Source of the DNA: JAGDMJ01 sp963809695
GTDB lineage: Bacteria > Bacteroidota > Ignavibacteria > UBA10030 > UBA6906
Direction of reading: 5' to 3'
Assembly: GCA_963809695.1 (NCBI GenBank)
Contig: CAWEKI010000001.1
Coordinates: forward strand, 34,149 to 98,148
Length of the DNA stretch: 64,000 bases
The notes under the pieces were generated by a model. It saw nothing but the letters and a program-made list of their open reading frames with translations, did no database searches and was not told the origin of the DNA. This document shows, piece after piece, positions 41,473-49,676 of the stretch. Numbering within the stretch: position 1 is the first letter of the stretch; each line of letters starts with the position of its first letter. A program made the position numbers and the translations under genes.

Positions 41473-43275
41473 ATGAAAATGAATTCAATAGATGAAGCAG
41501 AAGGCAAAACGGGAAAGGCATCCCTGATGGGAGTGCTTAGGGGTTATTTGCCCATCCTTGATTGGGGAGCAAAATACACCAGCAAGACATTTACAAACGA
41601 CATGATCGTTGCGCTGATTGTAACGATGATGTTGATCCCGCAGTCGCTGGCCTATGCGTTGCTTGCGGGGCTGCCGGCAGAGGTCGGACTGTATGCCTCG
41701 ATGGCGCCGCTCGTGCTCTATGCGATCTTCGGCACATCCCGCACGCTCGCGGTCGGTCCCGTGGCGGTGGCCAGCCTCATGACCGCGGCAGCAGCCGGAC
41801 AGCTCGCCTCCCAGGGAACACCGGAATATCTGGGGGCTGCCATCGCGCTCGCTATGGTCTCAGGTTTGTTGCTGCTCGCAATGGGGTTTCTGAAGCTTGG
41901 GTTTCTTGCAAATTTCCTCAGCCACCCCGTCATCTCGGGATTCATTACAGCTTCCGGTATTCAGATCGCTGCAGGTCAGCTCGGACCCGTTCTCGGGATA
42001 CATGTTGAAGGAGAAAGTTTTCTGGATATTGTTATTTCGTTATGGCACACTATTACTCACATCCATCTCGCAACCGCAGCCATCGGTATCGGCTCTCTCA
42101 TCTTTCTCTTCTGGGTTCGCAGCGGACTGAAGCCGCTTCTGGTCCACTTCGGACTGGGTGCGCGTGTCTCCGACATACTGGTTAAAGTTGGTCCTGTTGT
42201 GGCCATCATTGCAGCTATTCTCATAGTGTGGACCTTTGGTCTGTCTGATAAAGGGGTAAAAATTGTCGGAACGGTGCCCGGTGGTTTACCAAAACTTGCC
42301 ATGCCGCCGATGGATATGGCACTCTGGATGAAGATCCTCGTGCCGGCGCTTCTGATCTCCATAATAGGCTATGTTGAGTCAATCTCGGTTGCTCTTACTC
42401 TTGCTGCCAAACGTCGTCATCGCGTCGACCCCGACCAGGAGTTGATCGCGCTTGGCATGTCCAACGTCGGTGCGGCCCTGTCGGGCGGATTTCCGGTGAC
42501 GGGCGGCTTCGCTCGCTCGGTGGTAAACTTTGAAGCTGGCGCTGAGACGCCCGCTGCCGGGGCATTCACGGCGGTCGGCATCGCTCTCACCACGATGTTT
42601 CTTACTCCGCTTCTGTTCTTTCTGCCGAACGCAACGCTCGCCGCCACCATTATCGTTGCGGTCCTGTCGCTGGTGAATCTCAGCGCGCTCAAGCTCACGT
42701 GGCACTATTCGTGGACCGATGGCGCGGCGATGGCCGCCACTATCCTCCTCACCTTGGTCGAGGGCGTGGAAGCGGGGCTGTTGGCGGGCGTGGGTCTCGC
42801 CATCTTCCTCCATCTTTACCAAACGTCGAAGCCGCATGTGGCGGTCGTGGGCCAGATCCCGGGCACCATGAATTTCCGCAACGTGGCCCGGCATACGGTG
42901 GTGACTGATCCCGAGTTTCTATCGCTCCGGGTGGACGCCAGTCTCTATTTCCCGAACGCACGCTTCATCGAGGACTACATCAACGGGGCGGTTGCGGCCA
43001 ACCCGACTGTCCGCCACGTCATCCTTGAATGCGCGGCGGTGAATGCGATTGACGCCTCGGCGCTGGAAAGCCTCGAGGCGATTAACCACCGGCTCAAGGA
43101 TGGCGGAATTACCCTCCACCTCTCCGAGGTAAAGGGCCCAATCATGGACCGCCTGAAGCGGTCGCATTTCCTGGAAGAGCTGACCGGCAAAGTCCACCTT
43201 ACCCAATATGATGCCGTTTCCAGTATCAAACCAGATTTGGCGTCGCATACGTTGGAAGCAAAGAGACCTTCATGA
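41473..43275 (+). CDS. SulP-family anion permease with STAS domain
   Basis: A 600-residue SulP transporter: cytoplasmic start, Gly-Tyr-Leu-Pro-Ile-Leu-Asp-Trp, the signature Ile-Pro-Gln-Ser-Leu-Ala-Tyr-Ala near 52-60, about twelve to fourteen helices with Gly-Phe-Pro-Val-Thr-Gly-Gly-Phe-Ala-Arg-Ser, and a C-terminal STAS domain (about 475-580) with Asn-Ala-Ile-Asp-Ala-Ser-Ala. SulP proteins carry sulfate, bicarbonate or other anions. With rhodanese and a DszB-like protein adjacent, sulfate or sulfite is the attractive guess, but the family alone does not decide it. Base composition changes inside the first 150 bp. Confidence 0.92.
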   Translation: MKMNSIDEAEGKTGKASLMGVLRGYLPILDWGAKYTSKTFTNDMIVALIVTMMLIPQSLAYALLAGLPAEVGLYASMAPLVLYAIFGTSRTLAVGPVAVASLMTAAAAGQLASQGTPEYLGAAIALAMVSGLLLLAMGFLKLGFLANFLSHPVISGFITASGIQIAAGQLGPVLGIHVEGESFLDIVISLWHTITHIHLATAAIGIGSLIFLFWVRSGLKPLLVHFGLGARVSDILVKVGPVVAIIAAILIVWTFGLSDKGVKIVGTVPGGLPKLAMPPMDMALWMKILVPALLISIIGYVESISVALTLAAKRRHRVDPDQELIALGMSNVGAALSGGFPVTGGFARSVVNFEAGAETPAAGAFTAVGIALTTMFLTPLLFFLPNATLAATIIVAVLSLVNLSALKLTWHYSWTDGAAMAATILLTLVEGVEAGLLAGVGLAIFLHLYQTSKPHVAVVGQIPGTMNFRNVARHTVVTDPEFLSLRVDASLYFPNARFIEDYINGAVAANPTVRHVILECAAVNAIDASALESLEAINHRLKDGGITLHLSEVKGPIMDRLKRSHFLEELTGKVHLTQYDAVSSIKPDLASHTLEAKRPS

Positions 43276-43455
43276 AAGGAGACAAGAGACATTCAAGAGG
43301 ATAGGGCAGTCCCTGTAACTTGACTTCCAAGTCGTCACACCATAGAACAGTTTTATCCACGCGATCGGTCACGGTTGAAGAGAAACCACCATCACTTCCG
43401 GTCCGGTGAGCGTCAACACAACATATCGCCACACATGTGAAAAGGAGACATTATC

Positions 43456-44643
43456 ATGACAGACGCAAAAGTGAAAGCGACGACGTTCGAAAATACGAAA
43501 ATGAGCGTTGTCCCATTGAAATGGAACGAGGTGTATTACACCAACTGTCCGCTCGTGTCCGCCAGCAATGTGGACCAGGAACTCGGCTGGACCAGAGAGG
43601 AGTTCAAGAAGATCGGCGTGAAGTACGCCTTTATGCGCTCCGCCCGCGAGAACGACTGGTACCCGCACTACATCCATAACCTCGACAACCTCATTCGTTT
43701 CGGCGGTTTATTCCCGCCCATCCATGTTCACGCCGACATCCGCCGGACCAGGCTCCTGGGGGTGACGCATGTATACGAAGGCGGCGTAATGCTGGTGCGC
43801 TCCAGGGACAAGATCTACCGGATGACCGATCTGAAAGGAAAGAAGATCGGCCTCTCGAAGAGCATGAACACCATCAAGACCGACTGGTGGCGCATCCAGG
43901 AGGAACAAGGCATCGAGCTTATGCTCATGATGAACGGCATGACCCGCAAGGACGTCGAGATCGTTGAGTTCCCCTACCCGGATGACTGGTACAACGATGC
44001 CAGGATGCTGGATCCTATGGAAAACCCATCTGAACTCTGGCTTAAGCGTGATCACAAGCGCGACCTGGCCTTCCGTCCATTGGAGACGGCCCTGGAAAAG
44101 GGCGTGGTCGATGCCGTCTATAGCCAAAGCAAAGTCTTGAGTGTTCTCTCAGAGGCAACAGGCAAGTTCAAGGCGATCGAGGACCTGTCCCGGTATCCGG
44201 ACTGGACCCTGCAGGTGGCCAATGTCCCCGCCGTCATCACCTGTACGGACGTCATGGCCGAGAAACATCCCGAGCTGGTCGTCGCGTTCATGAAGGGCAT
44301 GATTAAGGTGGGGCGCTGGGCCAACGAGAACAAGCACGCTGCGGCCGCGATCCTCGACAAGCAAACGTTCTATTTAGACGTCGAAGATACGTACAGAGGC
44401 ATCAAAAACATCGACATGGTGCCCAACCTGTCGCCCCAGAACCTGGTCTCCGTTGAGATCGGGAAAGACTTTATGCTGAGTCACGGATATATCAAGCACG
44501 ACTTCGAAGTACAGAAGTGGGCCGCGCCGGAGTTCCTCGAACGGGCAGCCAGAGAATTGTTGGAAGAACAATGGAAAAAGGTGACCACGTCAAAGCTTCC
44601 CGAGACGGCTTCGCCTCTGGCATCTGGAGATCGGCTCGGGTAG
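43456..44643 (+). CDS. DszB-like sulfinate desulfinase candidate (periplasmic-binding fold, cytoplasmic)
   Basis: A 395-residue protein of the NMT1/SsuA-like fold but without a signal peptide or adjacent ABC transporter genes. It aligns with 2'-hydroxybiphenyl-2-sulfinate desulfinase (DszB): Tyr-Thr-Asn-Cys-Pro with Cys31, His71 and Arg81-Phe-Gly-Gly ten residues later, Arg-Thr-Arg-Leu-Leu-Gly-Val-Thr, and the C-terminal Trp-Ala-Ala-Pro-Glu-Phe-Leu. These correspond to DszB Cys27, His60 and Arg70, its catalytic residues, with the same His-Arg spacing. The alignment is from memory, not a search. It would release sulfite from an organic sulfinate. AAAGGAG precedes the ATG. Confidence 0.7.
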   Translation: MTDAKVKATTFENTKMSVVPLKWNEVYYTNCPLVSASNVDQELGWTREEFKKIGVKYAFMRSARENDWYPHYIHNLDNLIRFGGLFPPIHVHADIRRTRLLGVTHVYEGGVMLVRSRDKIYRMTDLKGKKIGLSKSMNTIKTDWWRIQEEQGIELMLMMNGMTRKDVEIVEFPYPDDWYNDARMLDPMENPSELWLKRDHKRDLAFRPLETALEKGVVDAVYSQSKVLSVLSEATGKFKAIEDLSRYPDWTLQVANVPAVITCTDVMAEKHPELVVAFMKGMIKVGRWANENKHAAAAILDKQTFYLDVEDTYRGIKNIDMVPNLSPQNLVSVEIGKDFMLSHGYIKHDFEVQKWAAPEFLERAARELLEEQWKKVTTSKLPETASPLASGDRLG

Positions 44644-44659
44644 TCAGGAGGAGACATGA

Positions 44660-44990
44660 TGAGGAGGAAAACGATGAGACGGTCATGATGTGTTCTTGAG
44701 TTGTGTCTGTTGTTCATTCCCGTGATTACACTGACCCAGGGGGAGCCTGGGTGGGGCAAGATGTCCCTCGGCACGAGCGTCGAGCTGAATCTTCCTGTCG
44801 GAGATTTCAGCCCTATCGCAGGTACCGGGTACGGTGGCGACGTTCGATGCCGTATGGAAGCGATTCACGCACGGCCTTTGCGGCCACGGCAGAGTACCTT
44901 GTCTGGGGGAAGAAGGATTGGACGACCAATCCGTTGGTTCAGCCAAAGGCTTTCAACATTTTCCTCGGAGGGAAGTACTATTCAGATCGA
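44660..44990 (+). pseudogene. Degraded copy of the small outer membrane protein
   Basis: The first frame has Thr-Gln-Gly-Glu-Pro-Gly-Trp-Gly-Lys-Met-Ser-Leu-Gly and Pro-Val-Gly-Asp-Phe-Ser, as at 37056, up to Gly-Tyr-Gly-Gly-Asp-Val-Arg. The reading then shifts frame to Tyr-Gly-Ser-Asp-Ser-Arg-Thr-Ala-Phe and Pro-Lys-Ala-Phe-Asn-Ile-Phe-Leu-Gly-Gly-Lys-Tyr-Tyr and is cut off. The start codon is also lost. Confidence 0.75.
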
Positions 44991-45033
44991 GTGAATCCAA
45001 AGTCCAGGGAAATATCGTACAACCGGAGGACGT

Positions 45034-45816
45034 ATGATGTACACGACCATGCTTGTGGGCGTGATTACACTCGTCGGGCTCTTCCTGGGAATGATCATCT
45101 TCCTGGAGATCGGCCGCCGTCTCAGACAACGGTTATTGTCCCAGGATATCGAGAAGGTCAGCGGCGCTTTGAGCGTGGTGGAAGGGGCACTCTTCGGCTT
45201 GATGGGCCTGGTCATTGCGTTCACATTCTCGGGGGCGGCCTCTCGATTCGATGAGAGGCGGCATCTGATAGTGGAGGAGGCCAATGACATCGGTACTGCG
45301 TACCTGCGTCTCGACGTACTTGCGAAAGAATCTCAGCCGCAGATTCGGGAGATGATGCGCCGGTACGTCGACGCCCGGATTCAAACCTACAGGGTATTGC
45401 CCGATTATGATGCGGCGCTCGTTCAGATCGCGAAGGCCAATGAAATCCAGCGGGAGATCTGGAATCACGCCGTCGGCGCTACGAGTGAAGCAACGAACCC
45501 GCAAGCGGCGATGATCCTCCTCCCTGCACTGAACGAAATGTTCGATATCGCGAACACACGTTTCTGGGCTGGCCAGATCCACCCCCCGCCGTTGATCTTT
45601 GGGCTCCTCGGCGTTCTCGCACTTGTCTGCGCACTCCTAGCCGGGTATGGCATGGCGGGAAGGACAACGCGGAGCTGGATCCATATCGTGGCCTTCGCCA
45701 TCATCCTTACCCTCACTGTCTACGTCATCGTCGACATGGAGTACCCGCGTATGGGATTCATCCGAGTCGACTCGTTTGACCAGGCCCTGGTGGACGTACG
45801 GGCAGCCATGCAGTGA
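45034..45816 (+). CDS. DUF4239-type membrane protein
   Basis: A 260-residue protein with two N-terminal helices (about 5-25 and 50-70), a cytoplasmic or periplasmic helical middle with Arg-Arg-Tyr-Val-Asp-Ala-Arg, and two C-terminal helices (about 185-205 and 215-235). The helix with Glu-Gly-Ala-Leu-Phe-Gly-Leu-Met-Gly-Leu-Val-Ile-Ala-Phe-Thr-Phe and the following Phe-Asp-Glu-Arg-Arg are typical of DUF4239. GGAGGA sits before ATGATG, so 45034 or 45037 may be used. The function is unknown; bestrophin-like channels have been suggested for the wider family. Confidence 0.78.
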   Translation: MMYTTMLVGVITLVGLFLGMIIFLEIGRRLRQRLLSQDIEKVSGALSVVEGALFGLMGLVIAFTFSGAASRFDERRHLIVEEANDIGTAYLRLDVLAKESQPQIREMMRRYVDARIQTYRVLPDYDAALVQIAKANEIQREIWNHAVGATSEATNPQAAMILLPALNEMFDIANTRFWAGQIHPPPLIFGLLGVLALVCALLAGYGMAGRTTRSWIHIVAFAIILTLTVYVIVDMEYPRMGFIRVDSFDQALVDVRAAMQ

Positions 45817-46132
45817 GTCGCCGCCCCGGGGGTCCGGATGGCCTAGCTTGGACTGGAAATCCATTGAACCTTGGAAACACAAAGAGAACAGGGGAGCAGC
45901 TGGAGAAAAGGATTCCTGCGTGGCTTTCTCCGCCGCTATTTCCCCATCCCGACATGGGGCGCTGAAAACTAAGGCAGGACGTTCACGGTGCCCTATCGTT
46001 TACAGGAAATGATAGTTGATGGGGCATTAGATTCTCGAACACTCCACGATGCGCGAGGTCGGGGATTGTGGGCTCCGGATTCGCACACAACAACTCACAG
46101 ACCAATTCCTGATCGGGAAGCTCGGAACGTTT
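45817..46132. other. Gene-free stretch before corA
   Basis: No gene, hairpin with T-run or recognised repeat was found here. It may contain the promoter of the CorA-type gene. Confidence 0.4.
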
Positions 46133-47086
46133 ATGACCAGACTCTTCGAAGTGACCCGGACCGGTCTTGTTGAGCAGCGCCCGACCGGCCGCACGGGCTT
46201 CCATTTGCCCCGCAAGTCAGTCTCCTGGTTCCTCATTCGTCGCGCCGGCCCATCATGGGACATCATGCAGGAGGGGCTGCCGTTCGACGACGCCACGCTT
46301 GCATGGATCGCGGCCCCCGACCAGCGGCCGACATTTCGCGTAAAGGGGAATCTCGCGCTCGTGGATTTCGCACTATACAATGGAGCCAACGATGAGCACC
46401 CGGATTACGTGAGAATAGCAATCGGAAGGAACCTCCTCATCACTATCGGCTCAGCCGAGTCAAACATGCTCGATTCGATGGCCGAGGCGCTCGGGCAGAT
46501 CACATCCCCCGTCCAGCCAGTCGTTGAGGACATCCTCTACAACCTTATCAATGCTATGATCGCCGCTCATGCGGAGGCTGCAGCGAACGTGAGGCGGCTC
46601 GTGAATGACATTGCCCTGAAGGTGGACAGCGACATTTCCTCCGTGGAAGTCAGAGAAATCCTGAAGGCCAAGACGCGGCTCGACCGTCTCTCGTATGTTC
46701 TGGAGGAACAGTCCATCAGCATCGGATTCTCGCCCCACATACGGTGGCGAGGAAGATCGGACCGAGTACGCATCGAGTTTGCGAACCTCCGGACCTCATT
46801 GCGATCGTTAGAGACCTCCATGGACAACACCAGGAGCCGCCTGGATACTATCCATCACCAGTACGAACTCGTACTCCAGGAAGCGTCCAATAAGCGGCTG
46901 AACGTGCTGACGATCGTGCAAACGATTTTCGTGCCGCTGACGTTCCTCGCCGGGATCTATGGGATGAACTTCAGCTACATGCCCGGGCTGGAATGGCGGT
47001 ACGGATACTTTGCCGCGCTGGGCGTCATGTTGTTGATCACAGCCTTCTCCCTCCGTTACTTCGCCCGCCGTGGGTGGTTCAAGTAG
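46133..47086 (+). CDS. corA: CorA-family divalent cation channel
   Basis: A 317-residue CorA-type protein. A mixed N-terminal domain is followed by a long helix region and two C-terminal membrane helices. The selectivity motif Tyr-Gly-Met-Asn-Phe follows Phe-Leu-Ala-Gly-Ile, and the C-terminus is basic (Arg-Arg-Gly-Trp-Phe-Lys), as in the family. It carries Mg2+ or other divalent ions in known members; ZntB-type Zn2+ transport is an alternative. I use the ATG at 46133 since the upstream 28 residues have no family match. It converges with trmO at the other strand, with only nine bases between the stops. Confidence 0.88.
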   Translation: MTRLFEVTRTGLVEQRPTGRTGFHLPRKSVSWFLIRRAGPSWDIMQEGLPFDDATLAWIAAPDQRPTFRVKGNLALVDFALYNGANDEHPDYVRIAIGRNLLITIGSAESNMLDSMAEALGQITSPVQPVVEDILYNLINAMIAAHAEAAANVRRLVNDIALKVDSDISSVEVREILKAKTRLDRLSYVLEEQSISIGFSPHIRWRGRSDRVRIEFANLRTSLRSLETSMDNTRSRLDTIHHQYELVLQEASNKRLNVLTIVQTIFVPLTFLAGIYGMNFSYMPGLEWRYGYFAALGVMLLITAFSLRYFARRGWFK

Positions 47087-47095
47087 GCGCCATGC

Positions 47096-47581
47096 TCACC
47101 CGGACCCTGCTGACACCCAGGTGACGGGCCAGGACCGCCTGGCTATCTTGGCAAACCAGCCAAGGCGGTCAGGATTGTAGCGATCAAAGATGGGAACGTA
47201 TGGTTTGATATCCAGCAGTGGCGTTCCGTCCAGGATATCCACGTCTTCGATCCAAAGCACCCGGCCTTTGACGCCTGTTAGTCTCACGACGGATATCCCA
47301 ATGGGGTTGGGTCGTTCAGGCGCTCGTGTGGCAAAGATGCCGTGCGGGCGTTTGTCCAGGAAGGGCGTGACCTCCAGAGAACACCTCGTGGTGCGATGGA
47401 AATGGTAAAGGAGGATGACATGTGACAGTCCCCGAATACCTTTCAGGCCTTTGGCATACTTTGCCTTCAGTTCTATTGTTCCTTTGACACCTTTTGCGCC
47501 CCGAGGTTGAATTGGCATCCCCTTGGGATCAGTAAAGGGTGAGCGGATAGTGCCGATTGGAGTGTACCGTATCTGTTTCAT
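47096..47581 (-). CDS. trmO: tRNA (N6-threonylcarbamoyladenosine37-N6)-methyltransferase TrmO
   Basis: A 161-residue TsaA/TrmO-like protein. It starts Pro-Ile-Gly-Thr-Ile-Arg-Ser-Pro-Phe, the family's opening, and contains Gly-Leu-Ser-His-Val-Ile-Leu-Leu-Tyr-His-Phe-His, Phe-Ala-Thr-Arg-Ala-Pro-Glu-Arg-Pro-Asn-Pro-Ile-Gly and Leu-Asp-Gly-Thr-Pro-Leu-Leu-Asp-Ile-Lys-Pro-Tyr. It uses SAM to methylate t6A37 of tRNA-Thr in known members. It is the only clearly intact minus-strand gene in the window. The start at 47581 is chosen because the 36 upstream codons do not match the family. Confidence 0.9.
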   Translation of the reverse strand: MKQIRYTPIGTIRSPFTDPKGMPIQPRGAKGVKGTIELKAKYAKGLKGIRGLSHVILLYHFHRTTRCSLEVTPFLDKRPHGIFATRAPERPNPIGISVVRLTGVKGRVLWIEDVDILDGTPLLDIKPYVPIFDRYNPDRLGWFAKIARRSWPVTWVSAGSG

Positions 47582-47936
47582 AGGGTTTCGGCGTATGATA
47601 CGGGCCACATTTCTCACCACGAAGCATCTGGGACGAGCGGTCCGTGTTTCCTTGCCGGACAACATAGTAATGGGAACCTGCACAGTCAAGCCATGGCGTG
47701 CCTGTCGCTACGACATCCGCGAAGTGTATAAGAGATTTCACGTGATTTGAAAGCGAAGAAATGTAGGACGCCTGCATCCTGACGAATGGGTTCCAGATCC
47801 GCCGTCCTCAGTAAGCAAAAGGTGACGCATTACTGGGCCACCGTTTTCTTTTGCTCCGGAGCTCCGTGTCGCAGGGGGTAAGAGGTGAGTTGCCTGTCAA
47901 CGACTAAACTTCCTATGGAGGTCCTGTAGTGATGGC
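47582..47936. other. Gene-free stretch upstream of trmO
   Basis: No recognisable gene. It should hold the trmO promoter on the minus strand. Nothing specific was seen. Confidence 0.4.
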
Positions 47937-48338
47937 ATGAGTGACCGCACGGGCACATGTCTTGCCATTGATGCATCAGGAACAGTCTACATGGGAAATT
48001 ACAATGGCCTTTTTAGAACGCTCGAAACGACCTTCACTGAAATCCCCGTTTCTTCTACTGAGGTGCGGGCCGCCTCGTTCCAGCATTGCCCCAACTACTC
48101 CAATTATCCTTTCAACCTTACGACAATTATTCACTACGACCTGACGTATAGGTCATACGTGACCCTTGCGGGCTTCAATACGGTCGGGCAGCAGATGGTC
48201 ACACTGGTCAACGGCGAGGGCGAGGAGGAGTACCATGAGGTCACATTCATTGCAGAAGGCCTAGCATCAGGGGTCTACTTCTACCGGATTCAGGCCAGTG
48301 GCTATACCCAGACGCGTAGGCTCTGCCCAATTCGGTAG
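47937..48338 (+). pseudogene. Remnant of a T9SS cargo protein, C-terminal end
   Basis: 133 codons. The start resembles a propeller blade (Ala-Ile-Asp-Ala-Ser-Gly-Thr-Val-Tyr). The rest is a worn type IX sorting domain: the usual Asn-Tyr-Pro-Asn-Pro-Phe-Asn-Pro motif has become Asn-Tyr-Ser-Asn-Tyr-Pro-Phe-Asn, while Phe-Asn-Thr-Val-Gly-Gln-Gln-Met-Val-Thr-Leu-Val-Asn-Gly-Glu and Gly-Leu-Ala-Ser-Gly-Val-Tyr-Phe-Tyr-Arg are well preserved. It has no signal peptide. The paired GCGCCCTT repeat follows 12 bp after the stop. Confidence 0.75.
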
Positions 48339-48350
48339 GTTGAAAAAATC

Positions 48351-48376
48351 ATGCGCCCTTATTGCGCCCTTGGCTG
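48351..48376 (+). repeat. Paired GCGCCCTT repeat, copy 2
   Basis: ATGCGCCCTTATTGCGCCC and then TTGGCTGTG. The following 200 bp, up to the tRNA-Leu fragment, are nearly identical to 54905-55098. Confidence 0.7.
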
Positions 48377-48384
48377 TGCAATAC

Positions 48385-48579
48385 ATGTAAGAGATGGAAG
48401 AGATGAACGTGGCGATCTGGCGAATACGGCCTAGATTTCGCTGATCGCCACATCCGTCTTTGGTCCCGGTCTCCGCCCGAGGGCGTAGACCGAGGATCCT
48501 CGTCCCGACATCGAAGTTAGCATCGGCCTCAGCCTCGCTAACTTCGGTCGGGACGGGATTCAAGTCCCGCCTTCCGCAC
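48385..48579 (+). other. Interrupted tRNA-Leu-like remnant with attachment core
   Basis: ACGTGGCGATCTGGCGAATAC resembles the 5' part of tRNA-Leu, and TTCAAGTCCCGCC onward (48559-48579) is an exact 21-bp copy of the tRNA-Leu 3' end. Between them is a long hairpin: CGTCCCGAC and GAAGTTAGC (48501-48521) pair with GCTAACTTC and GTCGGGACG (48537-48555). The tRNA cannot fold into a working cloverleaf. Confidence 0.55.
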
Positions 48580-48593
48580 AAAACCTCTTCTCT

Positions 48594-48900
48594 AACCCCT
48601 TGTCAATCAAGGGGTTATTTGTTTGGCCCCCAGAAGTCCGGACTCTCTGTGCGCCCTTGATCCCGCCCTCCAAATCGTTACATCACGCAACCGCTTCTCC
48701 CTCGAGGTGATATTCCTATTGGCTGATCCTTCGTTCGGAATTTGCTGCATGGGCTATAGAAGGGAGACTCCTGAAGACTGAATCATCATCTGCAAGTGAT
48801 TCCCATTGTTCCTGAACCATGTCCATCTGATAAACGGAATCCTTCGATGACATCCTCATCTGCCCGTGGAATCGGTCGCTTGTAGGGCATCGTCGGAAGA
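48594..48900 (+). repeat. Dispersed ~300-bp repeat, copy C
   Basis: Starts with the AACCCCTTG/CAAGGGGTT hairpin (48594-48616), then GCGCCCTTGATCCCGCC, and after a diverged middle ends TTGTAGGGCATCGTCGGAA. It is the most diverged of the three full copies. Confidence 0.7.
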
Positions 48901-49019
48901 AATTCCGACTCCACGTGGCGACAGAAGAGCCGCCCGGCTCACGATGAACTGAGAGCACGAGCGGTCTTTGTGTTTCGACATCAATCGCTGCGTCCGTATC
49001 GGTACCTTGACGTGGGAAA

Positions 49020-49152
49020 GAGATGCATCAGATACAAGAGATGGAAGCTGCCATTTGGCGAAAGCCGGGAAATTCCGCTCCATGCGCAAATGATCTTTGG
49101 TTCGAGTCCTGCTCGCGGAGCGAGAATCCCCTTGGTAACACAAGGGGATTTT
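49020..49152 (+). other. tRNA 3'-end-like remnant followed by a terminator
   Basis: CAAGAGATGGAAGCTGCC resembles the start of the remnants at 48385 and 54905. GGTTCGAGTCCTGCTCGCGG (49099 onward) is the T-loop and acceptor 3' strand of a tRNA without its 5' partner. AATCCCCTTG and CAAGGGGATT (49125-49150) form a terminator-like hairpin with TTTC. Confidence 0.5.
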
Positions 49153-49166
49153 CATTTCTATTTCGG

Positions 49167-49213
49167 GGTGTACCCTTATCTGTACCCCTGACGTATCGAC
49201 CTGTACCCTTCAT
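49167..49213 (+). repeat. GTACCCTT triple repeat, left copy
   Basis: GGTGTACCCTTATCTGTACC, then ATCGACCTGTACCCTTCAT: three GTACCC units. A 47-bp copy with about four changes is at 53495-53541. Both follow a hairpin with T-rich tail. Confidence 0.75.
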
Positions 49214-49249
49214 TCGATTGATACAAACTGAAACGTACCAAATCCATTT

Positions 49250-49450
49250 AAAAAAGGCCAGATAAGGGTTCACCGACCGTTTCGCCGTCCCGATCCGAAG
49301 GATCGGGACGAGCCTCGTCCCTCCACCGAAGGTGGAGGGACGGGAGTCCGGCCTGCCCGCCGAAACTGATTCACAAGTGCAGGCGGGCTCGCGGACCTGC
49401 TCGACTCGCCCCACCAAAGCCAATGGTGGGGCGATTTTTTTGGTGGGGCT
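49250..49450 (+). repeat. Cluster of short palindromes
   Basis: GTCCCGATCC-GAAGG-ATCGGGAC, CGTCCCTCCACC-GAAG-GTGGAGGGACG, and the GACTCGCCCCACC/GGTGGGGCGA hairpin with a run of seven T. This is palindromic filler without coding potential, of the kind also seen at 33351 and 55099. Confidence 0.6.
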
Positions 49451-49676
49451 CACTCGCGGCTCCTTCGGAACCCCGCCACAATCCGATGTTGAGTACATCC
49501 TTCGCTATCATGTCATTATTACACTGATGGGTAAAAATGCCACCAGGGTATTGTTCACGGGGCATATTTCAGCCCTGTTGGTCCAAATCCGCATCTGGCA
49601 TGAATCATGCGCTGTTCACAATGCCGAATAGGACAATAGTGCGGAAGGACATCTGAGAACAAAAGGACTCCGGGCA

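Larger units (their letters stand above)
38045..41600. other. AT-rich segment with edges inside two genes
   Basis: Base composition and codon use drop from GC-rich to AT-rich at about 38045, inside the second CoADR-rhodanese gene, and return at about 41600, inside the SulP gene (with shorter AT-rich patches at 42000-42060 and 42180-42300). The segment includes the BASS gene, a BASS fragment and an outer membrane protein. It looks like recombination with a related genome of different composition, or an assembly join between strains. Confidence 0.65.

Noticed and set aside
43456..44643. Periplasmic binding protein of a nitrate/taurine ABC transporter
   Set aside because: No signal peptide and no permease or ATPase genes adjacent; the DszB-type Cys, His, Arg and C-terminal motif explain it better.
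48501..48555. Possible integron attC site: long hairpin with GTTAGC and GCTAAC near its loop
   Set aside because: The core 7-mers do not fit GTTRRRY and RYYYAAC, no integron integrase or cassette array is present, and the hairpin lies inside a duplicated tRNA-like remnant.
48460..48660. Short frames across the tRNA-Leu-like remnants at 48.5 and 55.0 kb
   Set aside because: They read through duplicated palindromic non-coding sequence and give near-identical peptides only because the DNA is repeated.
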